The notes under the pieces are model-generated. The model was not told where the DNA came from. It did no database searches and was given only the letters and a program-made list of their open reading frames with translations. A stretch of 64,000 nt of DNA from Vreelandella zhaodongensis. GTDB lineage: Bacteria > Pseudomonadota > Gammaproteobacteria > Pseudomonadales > Halomonadaceae. A program made the translations under genes and the position numbers. The stretch lies in assembly GCF_013415115.1 (NCBI RefSeq), contig NZ_JACCDD010000004.1:62001-126000 (forward strand). Reading direction: 5' to 3'. This document shows, in pieces, positions 9,164 through 18,305 of this stretch (position 1 is its first letter; every line of letters begins with the position of its first letter).

Positions 9164-9277
9164 GCAGCCAACGGCGGTTGCACAGCGTACTCAACGACGT
9201 GACTTAACGACGCTAACGGGCAACGACGCCCCTGACACACCTTTCTTAACGAAGGGCAGTGTCAGGGGCGTTTTTTT
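9164..9277 (+). promoter_or_regulatory. ANTAR-type antitermination leader of the nirBD operon
   Basis: Rightward, a hairpin GCAGCC-AACGGC-GGTTGC (9164-9181, one G-U pair) has a hexaloop with A1 and G4, matching the ANTAR target rule. It is followed by a strong intrinsic terminator: 13-bp arms ACGCCCCTGACAC/GTGTCAGGGGCGT (9226-9238 and 9259-9271) and seven Ts. The first gene starts 38 nt later. This repeats the arrangement of the nasA leader on the opposite strand, so both operons are probably controlled by one NasT/NasR-like protein encoded elsewhere. Confidence 0.68.
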
Positions 9278-9314
9278 ATTGCTCGACACACATGCTGAAT
9301 GCAAGGAGCCACCT

Positions 9315-10703
9315 ATGGAAACCGCTTCCCGGTGCGCATCTATCGACCACCTAATTATCATTGGCAACGGCATGGCCAGCCATCGCCTAATTGAAGCGCT
9401 GGTGCGCCACCCACAGCGCCCAACGTGTATCACCGTTATTGGTGAAGAGCCTGTACCTGCCTATAACCGAATACTGCTTTCCCCCTTATTGGCGGGTGAG
9501 CTTGCCACTGACTCGCTTACTTTCCGTGACCCAGCGTGGTACGCCGAACAGAGTATTACCCTGCTGCTCGGCGAAAAAGTAGTAATGATTGATCGCGACA
9601 ACTGCCGTATTACTACGGAGAGCGACCGCTGCCTGGATTTCGATCGCTTAGTGATCGCGACGGGTTCACGACCAGCGATACCCAATGTTCCCGGCATTGA
9701 GCTAGCAGGCGTCCATAGCTTTCGCGACTTGCAAGATGCCACCGCCCTAGAAGCCATCGCTCAACGTGGCGGCAATGCGGTTGTTATCGGCGGCGGCCTG
9801 CTTGGCCTGGAAGCCGCCGAAGGCCTGCGCAAGCGCAGCGAGCAGTCGCTCTCTCAAGAACCCTATCAAAAACCCTATCAAGAACCCTTTCAAAGGCTCT
9901 CGGTTAGCGTGCTTCAACGCAGCGCGCGTTTAATGAATCGTCAGTTGGATGAAACCGCCGCCCAACTGCTGGAGAACACTCTGAGTAAGCGTGGTCTCCA
10001 CATTGAAACAAACGCCTCGCTTGCTGCGCTGGAAGATAACGGCCACGGACACGTCAAGACGGTCATGCTGAACGATGGCCGCCGCTTACCCGCAGATAGT
10101 GTGATTGTCGCGGCGGGCATTACGCCCAATGTAGAGCTGGGGCAGCAAGCGGGGCTTCGCTGCGAACGTGCCATTGTGGTTGACGCGCACCTGACCACGT
10201 CTGACCCGCATATCGCAGCCCTGGGAGAATGCTGCCAATTTGAGCAGCACACCTATGGACTAGTGGAGCCGATTTGGCGTCAGGTTGACGTGTTGGCAGC
10301 CGTGCTGTGCGGCGAAACACCTGATGGTTATCAAGAAGCCCCTACTGCTACCAAATTGAAAGTCAGCGGCGTAGCGCTCTTCGCATTTGGCCCTACCGAA
10401 GCAGGCCCCGAGCACGACGTACTGCGCTACCGCGACCCAGAAAGCGGCGACTACCGTCGTCTGCTGCTGCGCGATGGCCAACTTGAAGGGGCGGTGCTCT
10501 ACGGCGATACCCGCCACGGTCCTTGGTATTTCGAACAGGCATTGGCAAGTGCTGACCTTACGGCTTGCCGCCAAGCACTACTGTTTGGCCCTGCCGATGC
10601 CGAGGTACTGCAAACCGAGCACGCTGATAACGCGAACAGTCCTGCTTCCTCATCATCGTCTTCTCCATCCTCTTCTCACCCACCGACCTCAGAGGCGGCA
10701 TAA
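9315..10703 (+). CDS. FAD/NAD(P)H oxidoreductase, probable nitrate reductase electron-transfer subunit
   Basis: A 462-aa pyridine nucleotide-disulphide type flavoprotein that would pass electrons from NAD(P)H to the nitrate reductase (NasB-like role, inferred from context). It shows the FAD-binding IIIGNGMASHRLIEAL near residue 12, the ATGSRPAIPNVPG block and the NAD-binding VVIGGGLLGLEAAEGL near residue 155. It resembles the first 400 residues of NirB next door. The start at 9315 follows AAGGAG; an earlier ATG at 9291 lacks a site. Two oddities: a 12-bp tandem repeat inserts QEPYQKPYQEPFQ after the NAD motif, and the C-terminus is a serine/proline-rich tail. Confidence 0.85.
   Translation: METASRCASIDHLIIIGNGMASHRLIEALVRHPQRPTCITVIGEEPVPAYNRILLSPLLAGELATDSLTFRDPAWYAEQSITLLLGEKVVMIDRDNCRITTESDRCLDFDRLVIATGSRPAIPNVPGIELAGVHSFRDLQDATALEAIAQRGGNAVVIGGGLLGLEAAEGLRKRSEQSLSQEPYQKPYQEPFQRLSVSVLQRSARLMNRQLDETAAQLLENTLSKRGLHIETNASLAALEDNGHGHVKTVMLNDGRRLPADSVIVAAGITPNVELGQQAGLRCERAIVVDAHLTTSDPHIAALGECCQFEQHTYGLVEPIWRQVDVLAAVLCGETPDGYQEAPTATKLKVSGVALFAFGPTEAGPEHDVLRYRDPESGDYRRLLLRDGQLEGAVLYGDTRHGPWYFEQALASADLTACRQALLFGPADAEVLQTEHADNANSPASSSSSSPSSSHPPTSEAA
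9855..9890 (+). repeat. Three tandem 12-bp units inside the oxidoreductase gene
   Basis: CAAGAACCCTAT, CAAAAACCCTAT and CAAGAACCCTTT follow each other in frame and encode QEPY-QKPY-QEPF. Such a repeat can change copy number by slippage without breaking the frame. Confidence 0.8.
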
Positions 10704-10705
10704 CC

Positions 10706-13213
10706 ATGGCAACCCCAACAAAACTGATCATTATTGGTAACGGCATGGTCGGCCACCACTTGGCTGAGCAGCTAGTGGAGAGCGGTGCGCTTGAGCGTTT
10801 CGAAGTAACGATTTTTGGCGAAGAGCGCCACCGCGCTTACGATCGCGTGCATCTTTCGGAGTACTTTAGCGGCCGCGATGCCGATTCGCTTGCACTATGC
10901 GAGGCCGATTACTACACCAACCATGGCATTACTTTGCGCAGCGGTGAGGCGGTCACTCGCATTGATCGCGAACAGCAAACCGTCATCACTGCCCAGGGCA
11001 GCTACCCGTATGACCAGCTCGTTCTGGCCACCGGCTCCTTCCCGTTTGTGCCGCCCATTCCCGGCAACGACAGCGAAGGCTGTTTGGTCTATCGCACGCT
11101 GGATGACCTGGACGCCATTCAAGCAGCAGCAAAAAACGCTACGAACGGTGTGGTCGTTGGGGGTGGATTACTTGGATTGGAAGCCGCCAATGCGCTACGC
11201 GACCTTAATTTAGATACTGCCGTGGTGGAGTTTGCACCACGTTTGATGCCCATGCAGGTAGATAACGAAGGCGGTGAGCTACTCAAGGAAAAAATTGAAG
11301 CTCTGGGCGTCCAGGTGCTTACCGAGCGAGCTACCCAACGTATCGAACCTGGCGAGACCAGCCGCCTGCGCATGGTGTTCCAGGATGACAAAGTGCTGGA
11401 AACCGACCTGATTGTGTTTTCAGCAGGCATTCGTCCACAAGATACCTTGGCACGCGAATGCGGTTTGAACATTGGCGAGCGCGGCGGCGTGGTTATTGAT
11501 GACCAATGCTGCACCAGCGACCCCGCCATTCTTGCCATTGGCGAAGTCGCGCTGTGGAACCAGAGTATTTTTGGTTTAGTCGCCCCTGGCTACCAAATGG
11601 CCAAAGCGGCGCTCTCCACCCTCACTGGCGGCGATACACACTTTAGCGGTGCCGACATGAGCACCAAGCTGAAGTTACTGGGCGTAGATGTGGGCTCTAT
11701 CGGCGATGCCCATGGCACCCAAAACCCCGGTGCGCGCATGTTTCGCTATCTCGACCCGATCACCCAGGTGTATCGCAAGATGGTGGTAACCAGTGATGGT
11801 AAAAAGCTGCTGGGCGCAATGTTAGTCGGCGACAACGGCGCGTACGACACCCTCTTACAGTACTACGCCAACGGCATTGAGCTGCCCAAAGAGCCAGCCT
11901 CGTTGATTCTTCCCCAGCAGAGCGGAGCCGCCCCAGCACTAGGCCCAGACGCGCTGCCGGAAACCGCGATGATTTGTTCATGCCATAACGTCACCAAAGG
12001 CGATATCTGCACCGCCATTGATGGCGGTGCCGCTGATCTTGCCAACGTCAAAGGGGCGACCAAAGCCAGCACAGGCTGTGGTGGTTGCACCGCACTGCTC
12101 AAAAGCGTGGTCGACCACGAGCTAGAAGCCCGCGGCGTAGAAGTTGATAAATCGATTTGCGAGCACTTCGCCCATACCCGCCAGGAGCTTTACGATATTG
12201 TGCGCGTGGAAGGCATCAAAACCTTCAGCGAATTGATCGAAAAACACGGCAATCAAGACACCCACTGCCTGGGCTGCGACATCTGTAAGCCCGCCGTCGC
12301 CTCTATTTTGGCATCCTGCTTTAACGAACCAATCACCGATGCTGCTCACGTGCCGCTGCAGGATACCAATGACACCTTTATGGCCAATATGCAGAAAAAC
12401 GGTACCTACTCGGTGGTGCCGCGCATTGCAGGCGGTGAAATCACTCCCGATAAGTTAGTCGTGCTCGGGCAAGTGGCCCAGAAGTACCAGCTTTACACCA
12501 AAGTCACCGGCGGCCAGCGCATCGATCTGTTCGGCGCACGTTTAGAAGACCTCCCCGCTATCTGGGGCGAGCTCATTGAGGCAGGATTTGAAACCGGCCA
12601 CGCCTATGGCAAATCACTACGCACGGTGAAGTCCTGTGTCGGCAGCACGTGGTGTCGCTACGGTGTGCAGGACAGCGTCGGCATGGCCATCAAACTGGAA
12701 AATCGCTACAAAGGCCTGCGCGCGCCCCACAAGATTAAGTTTGGTGTTTCAGGCTGTACCCGGGAATGCGCCGAGGCTCAGAGCAAGGATATCGGTATTA
12801 TCGCCACCGAAAACGGCTGGAACCTCTACGTGTGCGGCAACGGTGGCATGCGCCCTCGCCACGCTGAGCTGTTCGCCACTGACCTGGACGACGAGCAGCT
12901 CTACCGCACCATTGACCGCTTCTTGATGTTTTATGTACGCACCGCCGACCGACTGCAGCGCACCTCGGTGTGGCGGGAAAATCTCGACGGTGGGCTTGAG
13001 TACCTTAAAGAGGTCATTCTGGAAGATAGTTTGGGCATTAATAGCGAGCTGGAGCGGCAAATGCAGCATGTTGTCGATAGCTACCAGTGCGAATGGGCCA
13101 ACGCCATCAGCGACCCAGACAAACTCAAACGCTTCCGTAGCTTCGTCAACGATGCGCGTCCCGACCCGTCAATCATTATGACGTCCGAGCGCGGCCAGCT
13201 ACGTCCCGCTTAA
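10706..13213 (+). CDS. nirB: Nitrite reductase (NAD(P)H), large subunit
   Basis: Siroheme enzyme reducing nitrite to ammonium with six electrons from NAD(P)H, in the cytoplasm. Domains in order: FAD/NAD(P) oxidoreductase (residues 1-400, IIIGNGMVGHHLAEQL and VVGGGLLGLEAANAL), BFD-type [2Fe-2S] regions (CSCHN near 423, CGGC, and a second CLGCDICKP near 527), ferredoxin-like half domain (about 560-620), and the siroheme/[4Fe-4S] domain with Cys644, Cys650, Cys684 and Cys688 in the C-x5-C/C-x3-C pattern. Length of 835 aa is normal. It starts 2 nt after the upstream stop and is followed by nirD. Confidence 0.97.
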   Translation: MATPTKLIIIGNGMVGHHLAEQLVESGALERFEVTIFGEERHRAYDRVHLSEYFSGRDADSLALCEADYYTNHGITLRSGEAVTRIDREQQTVITAQGSYPYDQLVLATGSFPFVPPIPGNDSEGCLVYRTLDDLDAIQAAAKNATNGVVVGGGLLGLEAANALRDLNLDTAVVEFAPRLMPMQVDNEGGELLKEKIEALGVQVLTERATQRIEPGETSRLRMVFQDDKVLETDLIVFSAGIRPQDTLARECGLNIGERGGVVIDDQCCTSDPAILAIGEVALWNQSIFGLVAPGYQMAKAALSTLTGGDTHFSGADMSTKLKLLGVDVGSIGDAHGTQNPGARMFRYLDPITQVYRKMVVTSDGKKLLGAMLVGDNGAYDTLLQYYANGIELPKEPASLILPQQSGAAPALGPDALPETAMICSCHNVTKGDICTAIDGGAADLANVKGATKASTGCGGCTALLKSVVDHELEARGVEVDKSICEHFAHTRQELYDIVRVEGIKTFSELIEKHGNQDTHCLGCDICKPAVASILASCFNEPITDAAHVPLQDTNDTFMANMQKNGTYSVVPRIAGGEITPDKLVVLGQVAQKYQLYTKVTGGQRIDLFGARLEDLPAIWGELIEAGFETGHAYGKSLRTVKSCVGSTWCRYGVQDSVGMAIKLENRYKGLRAPHKIKFGVSGCTRECAEAQSKDIGIIATENGWNLYVCGNGGMRPRHAELFATDLDDEQLYRTIDRFLMFYVRTADRLQRTSVWRENLDGGLEYLKEVILEDSLGINSELERQMQHVVDSYQCEWANAISDPDKLKRFRSFVNDARPDPSIIMTSERGQLRPA

Positions 13214-13256
13214 ACACTAAATAACCCCAAACCAGACAACGCCAATGAGGTAACTG

Positions 13257-13646
13257 ATGACCGCGACCGCCCTCAAACACACCGTGAGCACCGACACCTG
13301 GCAGCCGCTCTGCGCTAAAGCTGACTTAGTGGCATTTTCCGGCGTCGCTGCTTGGCTGAACACGTCAGAAGGCCCTGCCCAAGTGGCCATTTTCTACTTA
13401 CCGAGGCAGCGTTCCCAGGGACAGGAGAAAGAGCTCTACGCCCTTGACCACTTTGATCCGTTTTCTAACGCTAACGTCATTGCCCGCGGCATTATCGGTG
13501 ATGTTAAAGGCAGCCCGGTGGTTGCCTCGCCACTCTATAAGCAGCATTTTCGCCTTGAAGATGGCCAATGCTTAGAGGATGAGGACGTCAAGCTGCGTAC
13601 CTGGAAAGTCGCGTTTAGGGGCGAGGAGGTATGGGTGGAGAAATAG
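13257..13646 (+). CDS. nirD: Nitrite reductase, small subunit
   Basis: A 129-aa Rieske-fold partner of NirB, needed for full nitrite reductase activity; this branch lacks the cysteine/histidine cluster ligands of true Rieske proteins. It contains the family blocks YALDHFDPFSNANVIARGI and GSPVVASPLYKQHFRLEDG. TGAGGTAACTG gives a ribosome site before the ATG, 43 nt after nirB. The last 93 coding bases are repeated almost exactly at 19965-20057, marking the edge of an accessory island. Confidence 0.96.
   Translation: MTATALKHTVSTDTWQPLCAKADLVAFSGVAAWLNTSEGPAQVAIFYLPRQRSQGQEKELYALDHFDPFSNANVIARGIIGDVKGSPVVASPLYKQHFRLEDGQCLEDEDVKLRTWKVAFRGEEVWVEK
13548..13640 (+). repeat. Left copy of the 93-bp nirD direct repeat
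   Basis: The 3' end of nirD, from TTTCGCCTTGAAG to GTGGAG, matches 19965-20057 over 93 positions with three differences (about 97%). Two of these are silent; one changes Asp to Asn. The repeats are in the same orientation and bracket the island. Confidence 0.95.
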
Positions 13647-13687
13647 TAGTTAGCCACAGCAGTAACTGTGGCTAACTATATTTTTGT
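13647..13687 (+). terminator. Terminator of the nirBD operon
   Basis: Directly after the nirD stop, a 13-bp perfect stem TAGTTAGCCACAG/CTGTGGCTAACTA (13647-13659 and 13666-13678) with a 6-nt loop is followed by TATTTTTG. Confidence 0.88.
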
Positions 13688-13987
13688 TGATCTGACAACA
13701 GTGGCGAGACATTAGCTTAAGTAATTATTGAGGCAATGTGTTGCCGCTGTTTTTTTATGTAGAAAAACCCTATGTAATCAAATAATCAACCTCCAAACAA
13801 CTAAAGCGCTCGTAATAAGTCTCTACAACCTCCGAACTATTAATTTTTTTTCTAAACAGCCATTATAATTGCATCTTCTGCTGCCCCCGTAACAACCAGA
13901 GCCAGCTCACTGCTAACAGACAGAATCAAGCTCTACATTTCATCGACCAAGTATTTCACCTGATCAGTAAACATGTTTATCAACGGG
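13688..13987. other. Non-coding left end of the island
   Basis: AT-rich sequence between the nirBD terminator and the IS30-like element. I see no convincing gene, promoter or RNA here. Confidence 0.5.
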
Positions 13988-14013
13988 GGCGGTCTCAATG
14001 ACCAAGTGCAACA
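13988..14013. repeat. IS30-like left inverted repeat
   Basis: 26 bp beginning GGCGGTCTCAATGACC; pairs with 15018-15043 at 21 of 26 positions, the outer 11 being identical. Confidence 0.8.
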
Positions 14014-14039
14014 CGTGACCCATCAGGTACGGTGTTGTC

Positions 14040-15017
14040 ATGACTCACTGCTATCGCCATCTCTCTGCTGAAGACCGAGCCGCTATCATGATGATGCGAG
14101 CGACTCATCCGCCCCGGGCCATCGCCACTCATCTGGGCCGTGCTCCGAGTACAGTATCGCGAGAAATCGCTCGCCACACGATCAGTCCGACCAAGGGCTA
14201 CGATGCCGGCCTGGCGGGCTACAGGGCTCGTCTGACAAGACATCGGCCACGTCGGCGTCCCAAGCTGCATCCCGACCGGGAGCTTTTCGAGGCGGTGGTC
14301 TACCTGCTGCGCAAGTACTGGTCACCGCAACAGATAGCCCGCACAATGAAGCTCATGTCTCCTGATTCACGTCGCCAGGTCTCGCATGAGGCCATTTACA
14401 ACGCGCTCTATGTGATGCCCCGTTGCAGCCTTAAGAAGGAGCTCATCTCCTGCTTACGTCAGGGCAACGGCAAGCGTCGGCCGATACCAGCAGATCCCCG
14501 ACCTGTTCAGCATCCACATGCGGCCACCTGAGATTGAAGACCACCTGATGCCTGGCCATTGGGAGGGCGATCTCATCATTGGCGCCAACAATCGCTCGCC
14601 GTCGGGACGCTAGTGGAACGCACCACGCGCTTGGTGATCCTGGTGAAAGTGGATGGCACCACGGCCACGGCGGCAGCCGTCGGGTTCAGCGACAAGCTCA
14701 ATGAGGTGCCGCGCGCCCTGCGTCTGTCCATGACCTACGACCAGGGCAGAGAGATGGTGAAACATGCCGACATCACGCAGAAGACCGGTACGGCGATCTA
14801 CTTCGCTGACCCGCATAGCCCATGGCAGCTAGGCTCCAACGAGAACACCAACGGGCTGTTGCGGCAGTACCTGCCGAAGGGCACGGACCTCTCCGTCTAC
14901 AGCCAGGAAGAACTCGACGAGATCGCCGACTCACTGGATACGCGGCCGCGCATGCCACTGGAAGTTTACGCCGAGGTGCTCAAGAAATCGGTCGCTGGCC
15001 CGAGCACCTTTCAATAG
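14040..15017 (+). pseudogene. IS30-family transposase, two frameshifts
   Basis: Frame 1 (14040 to about 14485) encodes the N-terminal HTH region typical of IS30 (LSAEDRAAIMMMR, TVSREIARH). The continuation QIPDLFSIHMRPPE ... GHWEGDLIIG, which carries the first Asp of the DDE triad, lies in another frame from about 14491. A single missing base near 14605 returns the sequence to the original frame for VGTLVERTTR, the second Asp (TYDQGRE) and the Glu in SNENTNGLLRQYLP. The two shifts split the catalytic domain, so the enzyme should be inactive. This is decay rather than a programmed frameshift, as neither junction has a slippery run. Confidence 0.85.
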
Positions 15018-15043
15018 TGTTGCGCTTGTAACTTGAGACCGCC
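15018..15043. repeat. IS30-like right inverted repeat
   Basis: 26 bp ending GAGACCGCC, the partner of 13988-14013. Confidence 0.8.
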
Positions 15044-15044
15044 G

Positions 15045-15092
15045 AATTCTGTAAGATATTTCTTACAGAATTTTCAGCAATATCTTACAGAA
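15045..15092. promoter_or_regulatory. Palindromic site TGTAAG-N6-CTTACA plus a third half-site
   Basis: A perfect 12-bp inverted repeat AATTCTGTAAGA/TCTTACAGAATT (15045-15056 and 15061-15072, spacer TATT) is followed by another TCTTACAGAA at 15083-15092. It lies 230 nt before the carbamoyltransferase gene. The shape suggests a dimeric repressor or activator site; the same TGTAAG-N6-CTTACA pattern occurs at 36986-37003. No regulator gene is adjacent. Confidence 0.45.
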
Positions 15093-15319
15093 CCACTACT
15101 TCTCTTAGTGCTATATTATAAATTATAACTAAAGAAGATCATTTGTTTTAAAGCTCCGTCGATAGTGGCTATGCGACAGATCAATGAGAGCGCCCTGGAT
15201 GCACTTTCCAACACCATGCTTCATATAACTTAACACCCCTTCATCATCCATAACACTAAGAGAAATTTTAACTTAATCAATTGATGACTACATTATTTGA
15301 TAAATATCAGGAGATTGAC

Positions 15320-17041
15320 ATGAATATATTAGGCATCGCCAATAATGATGTTGCAGGTGCTTGTTTGGTTCGTGATGGCTATGTAGTTTCAGCCGTTAGT
15401 GAAGAACGCTTTACCCGTAAGAAGAACGATATTGTCTGGCCATCCCGCTCAATTGACCACGTGCTTAGTATTGGAGGTATTGACCTAAACCAAGTTGATT
15501 GTATTTCTTACGGCTGGAACTCCGGGTTTAATGCTGAGAAACACCTGCCACTGTACTTTGACCGTATCGTTGATGAAACTAGAGATAACCTCGACGGGCT
15601 ACTTTGGATAAGAAAACGCATTAATGACGAAATTCGAAATGACAAGCAAAAAAGGCAGGAGTTCGATGAATTTTTAACTAAACACAACCTGATTGATAAA
15701 GCCTTCTATATTGACCATCATGAATGCCATGCCTTGGGGGCATTCGTTTGCTCTCCGTTCAATGATGCATTGGTGATTACGTGTGATGGCCGCGGTGATT
15801 TCCAGTCCCTTACAGTAAGTCGCTATTCCGAGGGTGGCTGCGAGGTTTTGCAAAGGGAGACTACAATAGATAGCCTAGGTTATTTCTATGGTCGTATTAC
15901 ACACTTACTTGGGTTTAAGCCTAACCGTCATGAGGGGAAAGTCACTGGGCTCGCTCCTTATGGGAACCCAGAGAAACTGTTGCCACTGATGCAACGAATG
16001 ATTGATATAAAGGACGGGGGGCTTAGAGCAAACTGCGGAGATAACTATCAACCGTCATACAATGGATACAGTAGTAGTTTAAAAGAGATCATTTCTCGTG
16101 AAAAGCCGGAGGATGTCGCCGCTGCCGCACAACAGCATATGGAAAACATATTGGCAGACATCGTACGCCGTCACATTGGTACGGCTGGGAACGAAAATGT
16201 ATGCTTGGCTGGCGGGGTATTTGGCAATGTGAAACTAAACCAGCGCATACAAGAGGTTGATAGAGTAAATAATGTATATGTGCTTCCGTGCATGGGCGAT
16301 GGGGGCTTACCTCTCGCTGCAGCAGTCGGAGCTGCTTACTTAAAAGATGGAACAAGATACAAAAATCAGAGTATGAAACTTGGACCCGATGCAGGGGGGG
16401 AACAGGACAATTTGGCGATACTGGAAAACGAATATCCTGAGCTGATGTCCTACCAACCTGAAGATATGATCACCACCCTAGTCGAAGCTCTAAATAACAA
16501 CCAAGTACTGGGCGTATTCAAAGGAAAGATGGAGTTTGGTCCACGAGCTCTGTGTAATCGCAGCATTATTTATCATGCGGCTGATGCTGATGTTAATGAT
16601 TGGCTAAACAAGCGTATGGGGCGAACAGAATTTATGCCATTTGCTCCTGTCACTGCACTGGAGCATGCTTCAAGCTGCTATTTGGGGTGGCGAGAAGACC
16701 ATGTGGTTTCTGATTCTATGACCATGACTTATGACTGTCACCCAGAGTTAGCCGAGAGATGTCCAGCGGTAGTACATGTTGATGGTACTGCTAGGCCTCA
16801 AGTAATTCGTCCTGAATCAGATCCGTTTATCCACTCACTTCTATTAGGCTGGTACCAAGAAAGTGGACAGCCGGCATTAATCAACACCTCATTCAATAAA
16901 CATGAGGAGCCAATTGTTTGTGATGTTCGTGATGCCTTTGATGCACTGCGAGATAGAATGGTTGACTTTGTGGTATTGAGCGAAAAAACTCTAGTGTGGA
17001 AGAAAGGGGAAAACAATATGGCAAGGTTATATTTTGAGTAA
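15320..17041 (+). CDS. Carbamoyltransferase (NodU/CmcH family)
   Basis: A 573-aa enzyme of the family that moves a carbamoyl group from carbamoyl phosphate, via carbamoyl-adenylate, onto a hydroxyl of a sugar or natural product. The N-terminal Kae1-like domain starts MNILGIANNDVAGACLV, carries HHECHA (residues 133-138) and ITCDGRGD, then GGVFGNVKLNQRI. The C-terminal domain has GPRALCNRSI (407-416). The ATG at 15320 follows CAGGAG; an upstream in-frame ATG (15281) lacks a site. First gene of the island operon, followed by an exporter, a HAD phosphatase and a YdcF-like protein, which suggests a small carbamoylated product. Acceptor unknown. Confidence 0.9.
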   Translation: MNILGIANNDVAGACLVRDGYVVSAVSEERFTRKKNDIVWPSRSIDHVLSIGGIDLNQVDCISYGWNSGFNAEKHLPLYFDRIVDETRDNLDGLLWIRKRINDEIRNDKQKRQEFDEFLTKHNLIDKAFYIDHHECHALGAFVCSPFNDALVITCDGRGDFQSLTVSRYSEGGCEVLQRETTIDSLGYFYGRITHLLGFKPNRHEGKVTGLAPYGNPEKLLPLMQRMIDIKDGGLRANCGDNYQPSYNGYSSSLKEIISREKPEDVAAAAQQHMENILADIVRRHIGTAGNENVCLAGGVFGNVKLNQRIQEVDRVNNVYVLPCMGDGGLPLAAAVGAAYLKDGTRYKNQSMKLGPDAGGEQDNLAILENEYPELMSYQPEDMITTLVEALNNNQVLGVFKGKMEFGPRALCNRSIIYHAADADVNDWLNKRMGRTEFMPFAPVTALEHASSCYLGWREDHVVSDSMTMTYDCHPELAERCPAVVHVDGTARPQVIRPESDPFIHSLLLGWYQESGQPALINTSFNKHEEPIVCDVRDAFDALRDRMVDFVVLSEKTLVWKKGENNMARLYFE

Positions 17042-17095
17042 AAAGTAAAAAGTGTGCGAGTATGTACTCGGTAGCTATTAGCTAGCTTTTCTATG

Positions 17096-17130
17096 GCATT
17101 TCTAGGTTCGTGCAACAAGTCTAGAAATGC
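17096..17130 (+). promoter_or_regulatory. Hairpin covering the MFS gene start codon
   Basis: Perfect 10-bp arms GCATTTCTAG (17096-17105) and CTAGAAATGC (17121-17130) with a 15-nt loop. The start ATG (17127-17129) lies within the 3' arm, so folding would hide it. No good ribosome site precedes this ATG. Translational control or coupling is possible. Confidence 0.4.
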
Positions 17131-18305
17131 TACATCACAAATACCTGGGGCTGTTGGTGTATCTCGTCTATCTATTCTATTTTGCAGCTGAAGGTATTCT
17201 TTATCCATTCTGGCCGATTTGGTTGAAATCAATTGGATACAGCCATGGTGAAATCGGGGTTCTTCTAGGTGCTGCCTATTGGCCACAAATATTCGTTGGC
17301 TTGAGTTTGGCTTACCTTGCAGACTGGCGATTCTGCCAGTTGCGGCTGGCAAGTATTGCCGCATTGCTATCGACATTATGTATTGCTCTATTCTATCTTC
17401 CACATAACAGTTATTTATACTTAGCCCTAGCAGCACTGTATGGTGGGATGTGGAATTCAGTACTGCCATTAAGTGAAACTTACCTCTTGGCAAAAGAGAG
17501 AAAAAAAGAAATCGACTACGGTAGGGTTCGTGCCGTCGGGTCGCTCTCCTTTATAGTGCTATCGATTTGTGGAGGAGGATTGCTCACACTTTTTGGTCAG
17601 AATATAGTTCCAAGTCTGGTCGCTACTTGTATGGCGCTAACTGCGCTTTCCTGCTCTTTTTTATCTAAAACCCACCCCAACAAGATAGTAACTCCTGAAG
17701 CTGAAATTCGAAAACATCATCCCCCAGACTGGCGTAAATTGCGCCATCACCCCGCTTTATTACTATGTTTTTGCTCGGCAGGGTTGATTCAGTTGAGTCA
17801 TTGCCTATACTTTGTTACAGCATCAAACTATTGGCTACAACTGGGTTATTCATCAACCTGGGTTGGTATATTCTGGGCTGTCGCTGTTATTGCTGAAATT
17901 ATCTATTTCGCACTATCTGGGGGGGTGCTTCGTAAGGTTTCGCCGTTGACGGTGATTATGCTTTCTGGGCTTTTTGCTGCATTGCGCTGGGCCTTGGCCT
18001 TGTTCGAAAGCAGTTTAGTATTAATTTTATTCGGTCAACTACTCCACGCTTTAAGTTTCGGCGCCTATCATTCCGCAGTTATGCGCTACATTCGTGATTA
18101 TGCTCCGAGTTCTTTGCACACACTGACACAAGGGCTTTACTACTCAGTTGCAGTAGCACTGCCAATGGGTCTGATGATACCAATAGTAGGATGGCTATTC
18201 GACAATATAGCTATTCATGCATATTACCTGATGGTCGCCTTTGCTCTCTCCGGCGCACTCACCGCATATCTAGCCACACGATTAAAAGGAGAAAAACATG
18301 GGTAA
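17127..18305 (+). CDS. MFS transporter, HcaT/MFS_1-like family
   Basis: A 392-aa inner-membrane protein with about 12 hydrophobic segments. The start (LVYLVYLFYFAAEGILYPFWPIWLK, here broken as LVYLVYLFYFAAEG then ILYPFWPIWLK) and GEIGVLLGAAYWPQIFVGL resemble the HcaT/nucleoside-symporter branch of the major facilitator superfamily. VRAVGSLSFI near residue 135 fits a loop of this group. The stop overlaps the next gene's ATG by 8 nt. Within this operon it may export the carbamoylated product or import its precursor; the direction cannot be told. Confidence 0.82.
   Translation: MLHHKYLGLLVYLVYLFYFAAEGILYPFWPIWLKSIGYSHGEIGVLLGAAYWPQIFVGLSLAYLADWRFCQLRLASIAALLSTLCIALFYLPHNSYLYLALAALYGGMWNSVLPLSETYLLAKERKKEIDYGRVRAVGSLSFIVLSICGGGLLTLFGQNIVPSLVATCMALTALSCSFLSKTHPNKIVTPEAEIRKHHPPDWRKLRHHPALLLCFCSAGLIQLSHCLYFVTASNYWLQLGYSSTWVGIFWAVAVIAEIIYFALSGGVLRKVSPLTVIMLSGLFAALRWALALFESSLVLILFGQLLHALSFGAYHSAVMRYIRDYAPSSLHTLTQGLYYSVAVALPMGLMIPIVGWLFDNIAIHAYYLMVAFALSGALTAYLATRLKGEKHG

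Larger units (their letters stand above)
13988..15043 (+). mobile_element. IS30-family insertion sequence, decayed
   Basis: A 1056-bp element bounded by imperfect 26-bp inverted repeats, 21 of 26 bases matching: 13988-14013 starts GGCGGTCTCAA and 15018-15043 ends TTGAGACCGCC. Length and ends fit IS30. The transposase frame is broken twice. I could not identify a clear target-site duplication. Confidence 0.8.

Noticed and set aside
14480..14610. Programmed frameshift in the IS30 transposase
   Set aside because: Two separate shifts without slippery sequences, one needing lost bases; simple decay explains them better.
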